Below, in pieces: positions 41,873 to 50,002 of a stretch of DNA of 50,345 bases. Each line of letters begins with the position of its first letter. Position 1 is the first letter of the stretch. The stretch covers positions 1 to 50,345 of the forward strand of contig JAFGRB010000192.1 of the NCBI GenBank assembly GCA_016935365.1. The letters are read 5' to 3'. A program made the translations under genes and the position numbers. This DNA is from Deltaproteobacteria bacterium. GTDB lineage: Bacteria; Myxococcota; B64-G9. The notes under the pieces were generated by a model. That model made no database searches and was not told where the DNA came from. It saw only the letters and a list, made by a program, of their open reading frames with translations.

Positions 41873-42766
41873 TCACTCGCTGGTCTGCCCGTCGCCGCAC
41901 GCCTCTTCTCCGTCGATCTCCTGGTGGATGGTCACGTGGGCCGGGGCGAACTGCTCGGCGATCCGGCACTCGAGCGCGTCGGTCACCGCGTGCGCCTCGC
42001 GCAGCGAGATGTCGGCCGGGAAGACCGCGTGGACGATCACGTAGCGCTGGCTGCCCGCCTTGCGGGTCAGCAGCCGGTGCCAGCTCAGCACGCGCGGCTC
42101 GGCCTCCAGGATGGCGCGGATGGCGGCTTGCTCGGCCTCGGGCAGGCCGTGATCCATGAGCTGCTGGGTGGCGTTGCGCACGAGCTTGATCCCGATCACC
42201 CCGATCAGCACGGCCACGGCCAGGGCCGCGAGCGGATCGAGCCAGTCCCATCCGCTCAGCCAGACCGCAGCCATGCCGCAGGCCACGCCGGCCGAGGTGT
42301 ACACGTCGGTCGCCAGGTGCTGACCGTCTGCCTCCAGGGCCAGGGAGTCCTCCTCCCGGGCCACCTTGAGCAGGTAGCGCGAGACGGCCAGGTTGGCCGC
42401 CGCGGACACGGCCATGACGCCCGCGGCCAGGCCCAGCATCTCCACGGCCGCACCGTGGACGAGCTTGTCGATCGCCTCGTAGACGATCCACACCGCCGCG
42501 ACCACGATCAGCAGCGCCTCGATGGCGCCGGCGATGCTCTCGGCCTTGCCGTGGCCGTAGGGGTGGTCGCGGTCTGGCGGCAGGTCCGAGATGCGCACCG
42601 AGAAGTAGGCGATCAGCGCGGCCACCAGGTCGATGCCCGAGTGCAGAGCCTCGGCGATGATGCCCACCGAGCCGGTGACGATGCCGGCAGCCAGCTTGCC
42701 GGCCGTCAACAAGGTGTTCGAGGCGACCGACAGGCTGGCCGCGCGCGATTTGCGGGAAGATCTCAA
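41873..42766 (-). CDS. Cation diffusion facilitator (CDF) metal exporter
   Basis: A 297-residue inner-membrane antiporter that exports divalent metals such as Zn, Fe or Mn for protons. Helix 2 carries HxxxD in EALHSGIDLVAA and helix 5 HxxxD in GQHLATDVYTSAG, the metal site; DHPYGHGKAE is the family loop. The cytoplasmic C-terminal domain (about 205-285) ends with HVTIHQE. Six membrane helices are visible. The start is probably TTG at 42764-42766, overlapping the upstream stop; no better start was found near the expected N-terminus. Confidence 0.87.
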   Translation of the reverse strand: MRSSRKSRAASLSVASNTLLTAGKLAAGIVTGSVGIIAEALHSGIDLVAALIAYFSVRISDLPPDRDHPYGHGKAESIAGAIEALLIVVAAVWIVYEAIDKLVHGAAVEMLGLAAGVMAVSAAANLAVSRYLLKVAREEDSLALEADGQHLATDVYTSAGVACGMAAVWLSGWDWLDPLAALAVAVLIGVIGIKLVRNATQQLMDHGLPEAEQAAIRAILEAEPRVLSWHRLLTRKAGSQRYVIVHAVFPADISLREAHAVTDALECRIAEQFAPAHVTIHQEIDGEEACGDGQTSE

Positions 42767-43956
42767 GTCGCGGGCACCCAGACATTGTCGCGCACGACGA
42801 GCTCGCGCTCGTCGAGCAGCACGCGTCGTCCGCAGCCGCCGGGCCGGAAGTCCGCCACGATGTCGACGTGCTGGGCCGACTTGTTGAACACGCCCGCCTC
42901 GACCAGATCGGCAAGCGTGCGTTTCCCGGCCTCCGAGGCCGGGTCCTCGGCGAAGCAGCTCTCGTAGCTCATGCCGATGGCGATGTGCAGCGTGCCGCCG
43001 ACTTTCTCGACGAAGAGCGGGTGCTTGAGCACCCGATCGAAGCCGGGGTTCATCCCCAGCGCCACCTCGCCGAGCCGGTGCGATCCGTCATCGGTCTCGA
43101 TGATCGCCGCGAGCTGCTCGCCGCCCTGCTCGGCCCGGTAGTCGGAGATGCGCCCGCCCTCGAGCTTCAAGTAGATGCCCTGGATGTCGGTGCCGCCGTA
43201 GTGCACCGGCAGGTCGATGAAGATCTCGCCTTCGGGGCTTCGGGCGTCGGGGCTGGTGAAGACCTCGCCGTCCGGGAAGTTGCGCAGCCCGTAGGACATG
43301 ACCGCCCGGCTCGGCGTCAGATCCATGCGCAGCTCGAGGGCGCGGCCATCCGGGTGGGCGGTCTGGATGCGAATCAGCTTCGCCTCGTCGAGCAGCGGGG
43401 CGATCCGCTCCTCGGCCGCTTTCAGCGGCCGCGGGTCGGTGGTCGAGGCCCGGACGATGAAGGCGGCGTACGCGTCGGCCGGCATGCCTTCCATCTCGGC
43501 GAAGGCCGGTGTCGGGTAGAGGGTCAGCACCCAGGGCTTGGCCAGGCGCAGCGTGGAGAAGGGCCGGTCGGCGGAAGCCAGCTCGGCCTGCTTGCCGGCG
43601 TCCAGGCCGCGATAGCGCGACGGATCCTCGGCGCCCAGGATCTCGATGTACTTGGTCATCGACTCGTAGCGCGCCCGGTGCCAGTCCGGGACCCGCTCGA
43701 GCACGGACGCCGGGCCGTGCCGGGCCACGGCGGCCGACCAGACCCGGCCGCGCTCGTTGTTGGGCGGGATCAGGTAGACGTCCGGCACCCCGCCGGCCGC
43801 GAGCACCTTGCGCTCGAGCACCTCCATGAGCGGCCAGCAGATGCGCTCGCCCTTGATCATGACCCGGTCTTCTGCGTCGATCCCGCCCAGGCTGTGGTCG
43901 AGCAAGTAGTCGGTCCAGCGCTCCAGGGCGCCCTCGTCGATCCCGATCTCCTGCAC
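42763..43956 (-). CDS. M29-family aminopeptidase (AmpS/PepS type)
   Basis: A 397-residue metallo-aminopeptidase removing N-terminal amino acids from peptides. Metal-ligand blocks of the M29 family are visible: SHRLGEVALG (Glu and His), and AQHVDIV near the C-terminus; MNPGFDR and GMSYESC lie in the usual places. The GTG at 43954-43956 has AGGAGG 6 nt upstream. The stop overlaps the putative TTG start of the CDF gene, suggesting coupling. Usual length for the family (about 400). Substrate preference is not evident. Confidence 0.84.
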   Translation of the reverse strand: MQEIGIDEGALERWTDYLLDHSLGGIDAEDRVMIKGERICWPLMEVLERKVLAAGGVPDVYLIPPNNERGRVWSAAVARHGPASVLERVPDWHRARYESMTKYIEILGAEDPSRYRGLDAGKQAELASADRPFSTLRLAKPWVLTLYPTPAFAEMEGMPADAYAAFIVRASTTDPRPLKAAEERIAPLLDEAKLIRIQTAHPDGRALELRMDLTPSRAVMSYGLRNFPDGEVFTSPDARSPEGEIFIDLPVHYGGTDIQGIYLKLEGGRISDYRAEQGGEQLAAIIETDDGSHRLGEVALGMNPGFDRVLKHPLFVEKVGGTLHIAIGMSYESCFAEDPASEAGKRTLADLVEAGVFNKSAQHVDIVADFRPGGCGRRVLLDERELVVRDNVWVPAT

Positions 43957-44082
43957 CGCGGTCCTCCTCTGCCGTGTGAGCTCTCCGCAGCAAGGAAAGC
44001 AGGCTTGTGGCCGGCAGGTCAATAGGTCTGGTGATTGTCGGCAGACTCTTCTAAGCTTGACACCGCTCGATGGAGGATGGCA

Positions 44083-45483
44083 ATGGACTGGCTCAAGATC
44101 CGCGAAGCGCTGGCCGCGCCGGTCGGCACGGCTTTTTGCGTCAAGGGCTGGGTGCGCACCCGGCGCGACTCCAAGGCCGATGGCGGCCTGTCGTTCATCG
44201 CGCTCGGAGACGGCACCTGCTTCGATAGCCTGCAGGTCGTGGCCCGGCGCGAGCTGGCCAACTACGAGTCCGAGGTGCTCAGGCTCACCGCGGGCTGCGC
44301 CGTGGAGGCGGAGGGCTCGCTGGTGGCTTCGGCCGGCAAGGGTCAGGCGGTCGAGCTCGCGGCGACCGAGCTGCGCGTGCTCGGCTGGGTGGAAAACCCC
44401 GACTCCTACCCCGTCAGCGCCAAGCGCCACAGCTTCGAGTACCTGCGCGAGGTGGCCCACCTGCGGGCCCGCACCAACACCTTCGGCGCGGTGGCCCGGG
44501 TCCGGCATTGCCTGTCGGTGGCGATCCACGAGTTCTTCGACCGGCACGACTTCTACTACATCCACACGCCGATCATCACCGCATCGGACTGCGAGGGCGC
44601 GGGCGAGATGTTCCGGGTCAGCACGCTGGACCTGCTCGACCTGCCCAGGACCGCCGATGGCCAGGTGGACTTCGACAAGGACTTCTTCGGTCGCGAGGCG
44701 CACCTGACCGTCTCGGGGCAGCTCAACGTCGAGACCTACTGCCTGGCGCTCAGCCGGGTCTACACCTTTGGGCCCACCTTCCGGGCCGAGAACTCCAACA
44801 CCAGCCGGCACCTGTCCGAGTTCTGGATGATCGAGCCGGAGATCGCCTTCGCCGATCTCGACGCCGACATCGAGCTGGCCGAGGACTTCCTCAAGTCCAT
44901 CCTCGATGTGCTGCTGACGAGGCGCGCCGATGACATGGCGTTCTTCGACCAGCGCGTCGACCCGGGCGTCGTCTCGCGCCTGCGCGGCATCGTCGACAAG
45001 CCCTTCCGGCGCATCAGCTACACCGAGGCGGTCGACGAGCTCGGAAAGGCGAAGCGGGACTTCGAGTTCGCGGTCGAGTGGGGCGCGGATCTCCAGAGCG
45101 AGCACGAGCGCTACCTGTGCGAGGAGCGCTTCGACCAGCCGGTGGTGGTCACCGACTACCCCAAGGAGATCAAGGCATTCTACATGCGCCTGAACGACGA
45201 TCACAGGACCGTGGCCGCCATGGACGTGCTCGTGCCGCGGGTGGGCGAGATCATCGGCGGCTCGCAGCGCGAGGAGCGCCTCGCCGTGCTCGAGCAGCGC
45301 ATCCGCGAGGCGGGCCTGCCGGAGAAGGACTACTGGTGGTACCTGGACCTGCGCCGTTACGGCACGGTGCCGCACGCCGGCTTCGGGCTCGGCTTCGAGC
45401 GGCTGGTGCAGTTCTGTACCGGCATGGCCAACATCCGCGACGTGATCCCCTTTCCCCGGGCTCCCAGGCAGGCCGAGTTCTGA
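44083..45483 (+). CDS. asnS: Asparaginyl-tRNA synthetase
   Basis: A 466-residue class IIb synthetase. An OB-fold anticodon-binding domain (about 15-105) starts with [12 protein letters not shown]. Motif 2 is [25 protein letters not shown], seen as [16 protein letters not shown] with MIEPEI; motif 3 is [24 protein letters not shown] separates AsnRS from AspRS. GGAGG at 44072-44076 precedes ATG 44083; an ATG at 44077 is the alternative. Divergent from the aminopeptidase gene. Confidence 0.95.
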   Translation: MDWLKIREALAAPVGTAFCVKGWVRTRRDSKADGGLSFIALGDGTCFDSLQVVARRELANYESEVLRLTAGCAVEAEGSLVASAGKGQAVELAATELRVLGWVENPDSYPVSAKRHSFEYLREVAHLRARTNTFGAVARVRHCLSVAIHEFFDRHDFYYIHTPIITASDCEGAGEMFRVSTLDLLDLPRTADGQVDFDKDFFGREAHLTVSGQLNVETYCLALSRVYTFGPTFRAENSNTSRHLSEFWMIEPEIAFADLDADIELAEDFLKSILDVLLTRRADDMAFFDQRVDPGVVSRLRGIVDKPFRRISYTEAVDELGKAKRDFEFAVEWGADLQSEHERYLCEERFDQPVVVTDYPKEIKAFYMRLNDDHRTVAAMDVLVPRVGEIIGGSQREERLAVLEQRIREAGLPEKDYWWYLDLRRYGTVPHAGFGLGFERLVQFCTGMANIRDVIPFPRAPRQAEF

Positions 45484-45497
45484 GCCCGCAGCAGGAT

Positions 45498-45539
45498 TGC
45501 ATAATTGCACCAATTTTTGAAGATGGCTGCATTTTTGCA
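45498..45539. promoter_or_regulatory. Two TGCA-N4-TGCA sites spaced 30 bp
   Basis: TGCATAATTGCA (45498-45509) and TGCATTTTTGCA (45528-45539) each carry two TGCA half-sites with a 4-bp AT-rich centre. Their centres are exactly 30 bp apart, close to three helical turns, and lie about 128 and 98 bp upstream of the predicted start of the sigma-54-type promoter at 45606. This is a standard layout for enhancer-binding proteins. The region is clearly more AT-rich than its surroundings. Confidence 0.5.
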
Positions 45540-45605
45540 ACATACCGGAAGAGGAGACGATGCGCGATCCCTGGAATCGCAGCCGTTCTGCCCGATGAGA
45601 GGATC

Positions 45606-45621
45606 TGGCATGGCTCGTGCT
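45606..45621 (+). promoter_or_regulatory. Sigma-54 (-24/-12) promoter candidate
   Basis: TGGCATGGCTCGTGCT has GG (45607-45608) and GC (45619-45620) exactly 10 bp apart and resembles the candidate at 4721 (TGGCACG GCCC GTGCT). Start of transcription would be near 45632, about 49 nt before the ATG at 45681. Confidence 0.5.
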
Positions 45622-45680
45622 TTACTGCCGGGCGGTCGGAGCCCGAGAGCTGACCTGGACGTGCACCTGGAGGCCCGCGC

Positions 45681-47522
45681 ATGATCATCGCCATCGCGAG
45701 CGGCAAGGGGGGAACCGGCAAGACCACCTTCGCGGTCAACCTGGCCTACGCGCTGGCCGATGAGGGCGAGCGGGTCAGGCTCCTCGACTGCGACGTGGAG
45801 GAGCCGAACGATCACCTCTTCGTCAAGCCGAGCTTCTCCGAAAGACGGCCGGTCGAGGTACCCAAGCCGGTCTGGAACGAGGCGTGCACCGCCTGCGGCC
45901 AGTGCGCCGAGGCCTGCCACTACAATGCCATCGCGGTGGTCAAGGACCAGGTCCTGATCTTCGACGAGCTCTGTCACGCCTGCGGCGTCTGCAGCCGGGT
46001 CTGCCCCGAGGGGGCGCTTTCGGAGCGACCGGTCGAGATCGGCTCGGTGGAGATCGCCCCGGCCATGCAGCCGTTCTTCTTCGCGCACGGCACCCTGAAC
46101 ATCGCCGAGGCGCGGGCCCCCGCAGTGATCCAGGCCGTGAAGAAGCTCGTCGATCCAAGTGCCATCTGTCTCATCGACGCCTCGCCGGGCACCTCGTGCC
46201 CGGTGGTCGAGGCCGTGAGCGGTGCGGACGTAGCGGTCCTGGTCACCGAGCCGACGCCGTTCGGCCTGAACGACCTGCGCCTGGCGGTGGGCTTGACGCT
46301 GGAGAGGGGGCTGCCGAGCTGCATCATGGTCAACCGCTCGGACGGGCGGGATGCGCTGATCGAGGCATACGCCGAAGAGGTAGGGGTGCCCATCGTCGGG
46401 CGGATTCCCTTCCGGCGCGAGTACGCCGAGGCTTACTCCGGCGGAGATGTGCTGGTGCACGCCTTTCCGGAGCTGCGGGCGGAGCTGCTCGCGATCTTCG
46501 GCCGGATTCGCGCCCTGGTCGGCAGCCCGGTGCCCGCCGTGCCTTCGCAAGAGGACTTCTCGGCCCGGGAAGGCGTGATCGAGGCGCTGACTGCCGGCAC
46601 GGCGGAGAGCTACACCGAGACCACCATCATCAGCGGCAAGGGCGGCTCCGGAAAGACCACGGTCGTCGCCTCGCTGGCCATGCTCGCGGACGGGATCGTC
46701 CTGGCCGACAACGACGTGGACGCGGCCGATCTCCACCTTCTCATCCCGCCCACGGTCGGACAGGCGCACGACTTCGTCGGCGGTCTTCAGATGCGCATCG
46801 ACGAGGCCAAGTGCACCGCCTGCGGCGAGTGCGCCGAGGCCTGCCATTTCAGCGCCATCCGTTGCCGCGACGAAGAGGGCGAGACGCGATACCAGATCGA
46901 CGAGCTGGCCTGCGAGGGCTGCGGGCTGTGCGGCCACGTGTGCGAATTCGATGCCATCATCAGCCAGCCCAAGAAGACCGGCCGCTGGTACCTGTCGAGC
47001 ACTCCCCGGGGGCCCATGGCGCACGCGAGGCTGGGCATCGCGGAGGAAAACTCCGGGCGGCTGGTGACCCAGGTGCGCCAGGCGGCGGCCGGCCTCGCCA
47101 GGAAGCTCATGCTGGGCCGCATTCTCGGCGACGGGCCTCCCGGGACCGGCTGCCCGGTGATCGCGTCGGTCAGCGGAGCGGACCGGGTGCTGATCGTCAC
47201 CGAGCCCACCGTCTCGGGGGTTCACGACATGGAGCGCGTGCTCCGGCTGGCCGCGCACTTCCGCATCCCGGCGGGGATCGTCATCAACAAGGCCGATCTC
47301 AATCAGGAGCAAGCCGAGCGGATCGAGTCGATCGCGCGGGAGATGGGGGCCCGGATTCTGGCCCGGATCCCCTTCGACCGGAACGTGAACGAGGCCTTGA
47401 TGGCTGGCCGTACCCTGATCGAGCACGGCAAGGGGCCGGCCCGCGAGGCGCTGATCGGCCTGTGGAACGAGCTGAAGCGTAACGATCACGGAGAGAACGA
47501 GACAAAGGAGAGCCAGTCATGA
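45681..47522 (+). CDS. Fused double MinD-type ATPase with four [4Fe-4S] ferredoxin motifs
   Basis: A 613-residue cytoplasmic protein made of two complete homologous units. Unit 1 (1-285): P-loop ASGKGGTGKTT, then C69-C72-C75-C79 and C98-C101-C104-C108 binding two [4Fe-4S] clusters inserted in the ATPase, DASPGTSCP and VTEPTPFGLND. Unit 2 (312-610): ISGKGGSGKTT, C378-C381-C384-C388 and C411-C414-C417-C421, GDGPPGTGCP, VTEPTVSGVHD. The insertion distinguishes these from Mrp/MinD and NifH; the family usually occurs as two adjacent genes in anaerobes and deltaproteobacteria, beside NifX-like proteins, and is thought to handle Fe-S clusters or metals. The ATG has GGAGG upstream and a sigma-54-type promoter. 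The gene ends in ATGA overlap with the NifX-like gene. Confidence 0.92.
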   Translation: MIIAIASGKGGTGKTTFAVNLAYALADEGERVRLLDCDVEEPNDHLFVKPSFSERRPVEVPKPVWNEACTACGQCAEACHYNAIAVVKDQVLIFDELCHACGVCSRVCPEGALSERPVEIGSVEIAPAMQPFFFAHGTLNIAEARAPAVIQAVKKLVDPSAICLIDASPGTSCPVVEAVSGADVAVLVTEPTPFGLNDLRLAVGLTLERGLPSCIMVNRSDGRDALIEAYAEEVGVPIVGRIPFRREYAEAYSGGDVLVHAFPELRAELLAIFGRIRALVGSPVPAVPSQEDFSAREGVIEALTAGTAESYTETTIISGKGGSGKTTVVASLAMLADGIVLADNDVDAADLHLLIPPTVGQAHDFVGGLQMRIDEAKCTACGECAEACHFSAIRCRDEEGETRYQIDELACEGCGLCGHVCEFDAIISQPKKTGRWYLSSTPRGPMAHARLGIAEENSGRLVTQVRQAAAGLARKLMLGRILGDGPPGTGCPVIASVSGADRVLIVTEPTVSGVHDMERVLRLAAHFRIPAGIVINKADLNQEQAERIESIAREMGARILARIPFDRNVNEALMAGRTLIEHGKGPAREALIGLWNELKRNDHGENETKESQS

Positions 47523-48127
47523 AGATCGCAGTCACCGCCACAGGACCAACGCTCGACGACGCGGTGGAGTCGCGTTTCGGCCGTTGCGCCTACTTCCTGA
47601 TCGTCGATCCGGACAGCCTGGATCTGGAGCCCATCGAGAACCCCAACACCGCGGCCGGAGGCGGTGCGGGGATCCAGTCGGCGCAGCTCCTGGCCGGCAA
47701 GAACGTGACGGTGGTGCTGACCGGCAACTGCGGGCCGAACGCCTTCCGGACTTTCGGCGCGGCCGGGATCCAGGTGATCACCGGCGTCAGCGGCCCGGTG
47801 CGCCAGGCGGTCGAGCAGTTCAAGTCCGGCGCGCTCTCCAGCGCCTCGGGCCCCAGCGTGCAGGATCATTTCGGCATGGGCGGCGGCGGCGGCCGGGGTA
47901 TGGGCGGCGGCGGTGGCCGGGGCATGGGCGGCGGCGGCCGGGGTATGGGCGGCGGCGGCCGGGGTATGGGCGGCGGCGGTGGCGGCATGGGCGGCGGTGG
48001 CGGCATGGGCATGGCCCAGGGCGGCAAGGAAGAAGAGATCGCCGCGCTCAAGCAGCAGGCCGAGGCCTTGCAGGCGCAGATGGGTCAGATCCTGGAACGC
48101 ATCGGGCTGCTCGAGAAGGGCGACTGA
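47519..48127 (+). CDS. NifX/NafY-like protein with GGGRGM linker and coiled-coil tail
   Basis: A 202-residue protein. Residues 1-115 are a dinitrogenase iron-molybdenum-cofactor-type domain (MKIAVTATGPTLDDAVESRF, then GRCAYFLIVD, and GNCGPNAFRTFGAAGIQV), a fold that in NifX/NafY/NifB binds cofactor precursors. Residues about 118-170 are a low-complexity run of GGGGRGM units (47877-48012), and 173-202 is a heptad-like helix (EEEIAALKQQAEALQAQMG). The linker and helix resemble the separate DUF5320-type proteins found with such operons. No nif genes are present in the window, so the cofactor is unlikely to be FeMo-co of a nitrogenase. Coupled to the fused ATPase by ATGA. Confidence 0.87.
   Translation: MKIAVTATGPTLDDAVESRFGRCAYFLIVDPDSLDLEPIENPNTAAGGGAGIQSAQLLAGKNVTVVLTGNCGPNAFRTFGAAGIQVITGVSGPVRQAVEQFKSGALSSASGPSVQDHFGMGGGGGRGMGGGGGRGMGGGGRGMGGGGRGMGGGGGGMGGGGGMGMAQGGKEEEIAALKQQAEALQAQMGQILERIGLLEKGD
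47877..48012 (+). repeat. Gly-rich tandem repeat inside the NifX-like gene
   Basis: Units of about 18-24 bp built from GGCGGCGGC plus CGGGGTATG or CGGGGCATG encode GGGRGM blocks. Lengths vary by single GGC triplets, so slippage keeps the frame. Confidence 0.85.
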
Positions 48128-48177
48128 GCGAGACGGTCGGCTTTTCCTCCCCCCCGGCTACCGGCGCAGCCCCGTCC

Positions 48178-48207
48178 TTGAAGTCTTCCGCTGCCTCGCG
48201 ATACGAT
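48178..48207 (+). promoter_or_regulatory. Sigma-70-type promoter candidate
   Basis: TTGAAG (48178-48183) and TACGAT (48202-48207) are 18 bp apart, in the 119-bp gap ahead of the Cys-rich lipoprotein gene. GGAGG at 48233-48237 follows. Confidence 0.4.
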
Positions 48208-48246
48208 TGCATCTATGAGCATGATCCGCAGCGGAGGTGCAGTGCC

Positions 48247-49977
48247 ATGAAAGGATGGTTGGCTGCTGCCATCGGAATACTGGTGGCCTCTCTGAGGCTG
48301 TCCGGCTGCAGCGGAGACGGGCGCGAGTGCGACTACGACACGGACTGCACCGGAAGCCAGGTTTGCCGAAACAGCAAGTGCGTCGATCCGGCCGACGCCT
48401 GCGAGGGCGTGCGCTGCGAGCAGCCGCCCGGGGATGCGGCCTGCTACGAGCTGCCGGGCGAGTGCCTCGACGGCACCTGCGTCTACGCTCCGCTGGCGAA
48501 CGAGACGGCCTGCGAGAGCGACGACGGCTGCATCCTGGAAGGCGCCTGTCTTCAGGGCGTGTGTGCGGGTGAGCCGATCGATTGCAGGATCCCGCCGGGT
48601 GCGAGCTGCGTCGACGATAGCACTCTGCGCACCTATGCATCGAGGGGCGAGTGCGTCGAGGGCGAGTGCGTCTACGGATCGAACGACGTGACCTGCTCCC
48701 GGGGCTGCGACGTCGATCACTGCATCGACGAGCCCTGTGCCGGCAAGATCTGCAACGGCCCGCCGAATGACCAGTGCTACCCACCGACGGGGGATTGCGT
48801 GGCCGATCCGGATGCGCGTTGCGTGTACACACCGCTGGAAGACGGCACGGGCTGCGATGACGGCGACGCCTGCACATTGCAAGACGCCTGCACCGGCGGC
48901 CAATGCGGCGGCGAGCCGATGCAGTGCAACAGCCCGCCTCCGAACAGCTGCGACGGCGACGTGGCGATCATCTACGAGCGCCACGGGACCTGCCGGAACG
49001 GGCAGTGCGAGTACGGCTCCCAGCGGGTCGATTGCGGCGCAGGCGGCTGCCAGAGCGGGCAGTGTGCAGAGCCGTGCGCCGGCGTGGTCTGCGACAGCCC
49101 GCCCAACACCCAGTGCTACGAGGCGACGGGCACCTGCGTGGCCTTGCCGGACGTGCACTGCGAGTACACGCTGCTCGGTGAAGGCGCGGACTGCGATGAC
49201 GGCGACGCTTGCACGCTGGACGACAGCTGCAGCGATGGGGTGTGCCGCGGGACGTCCGTGCGGTGCGACGATCCGCCGGACGACTACTGCGAGGATGCGA
49301 ACACGCTGGCTGTCTTCGAAAGCAGCGGCACCTGCTGCGAGGGGGAGTGCGAGTACAGCTTCGAGCTCGAGGTCTGTGAGCACGGTTGCTTCAATGGCGC
49401 CTGCTGCATTCCCGGCTCTTGTGGAGCGCATCGCTGCGGCGTGATCTCAGACGGCTGTGGTGGCACGCTCGACTGCGGCAGCTGTCCGGATCCGGACCAG
49501 GACTGCGAGTCGCACGTCTGCGTCTGCAACAATACGCTCTGCGCCGGAGACTGCTGCGCTCCTGGCCAGTGGTGCGACGACGCGATCTGCCATGACTGTG
49601 ACAGCGACCAGCACTGCGGGCCGAGCTGCGTCGACTGCTCGGCGAACAGCGACGGGCACGCCTGCATCGGCGGGGCGTGCGGTTGCGCCTCCGAGAGCGA
49701 CTGTTCCTATCCCCGTACGTGCAATATTGGGGCTGGCCTGTGCGTGGTTCCGGAGAGCCTGTGCCACGATGGAGTCGACAACGACGACGACGGGCTGACG
49801 GACTGCGCGGACGACGACTGCGACGGGCACATGTGCGACCTGAGCTCGGCGTACGGCGCGGCGTGCTATCACAACAACTGCCGTATGTGCGAGGAGTTCA
49901 CCTGTGAGGACAACACGGACTGCCCGCCGGGCTGTGACTACTGCAACAGGGACAACTTCTGCGAGGGCGCTCACTGA
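48247..49977 (+). CDS. Cys-rich repeat surface lipoprotein
   Basis: A 576-residue lipoprotein. The signal ends RLSGC (Cys20). The mature part is extremely Cys-rich, with EGF-like or disulfide-knot repeats of about 75 residues: CDDGDACTLQDACTGGQC and CDDGDACTLDDSCSDGVC are two nearly identical blocks, and PPNDQCYPPTGDCV and PPNTQCYEATGTCV another pair. Near the C-terminus DGVDNDDDGLTDCADDDC is a calcium-binding thrombospondin-type loop common in Myxococcota surface proteins. No enzyme motif is seen; a structural or adhesive role is likely. GGAGG at 48233-48237 serves the ATG. A second, similar gene follows after 25 bp. Confidence 0.82.
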   Translation: MKGWLAAAIGILVASLRLSGCSGDGRECDYDTDCTGSQVCRNSKCVDPADACEGVRCEQPPGDAACYELPGECLDGTCVYAPLANETACESDDGCILEGACLQGVCAGEPIDCRIPPGASCVDDSTLRTYASRGECVEGECVYGSNDVTCSRGCDVDHCIDEPCAGKICNGPPNDQCYPPTGDCVADPDARCVYTPLEDGTGCDDGDACTLQDACTGGQCGGEPMQCNSPPPNSCDGDVAIIYERHGTCRNGQCEYGSQRVDCGAGGCQSGQCAEPCAGVVCDSPPNTQCYEATGTCVALPDVHCEYTLLGEGADCDDGDACTLDDSCSDGVCRGTSVRCDDPPDDYCEDANTLAVFESSGTCCEGECEYSFELEVCEHGCFNGACCIPGSCGAHRCGVISDGCGGTLDCGSCPDPDQDCESHVCVCNNTLCAGDCCAPGQWCDDAICHDCDSDQHCGPSCVDCSANSDGHACIGGACGCASESDCSYPRTCNIGAGLCVVPESLCHDGVDNDDDGLTDCADDDCDGHMCDLSSAYGAACYHNNCRMCEEFTCEDNTDCPPGCDYCNRDNFCEGAH

Positions 49978-50002
49978 GCGGCTTGATCGGAGGACGATTC
50001 TC

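Noticed and set aside
47519..48127. Nitrogenase gene cluster
   Set aside because: The NifX-like fold and NifH-like ATPases occur in many non-fixing anaerobes; no nifH, nifD, nifK, nifE, nifN or nifB is in the window.
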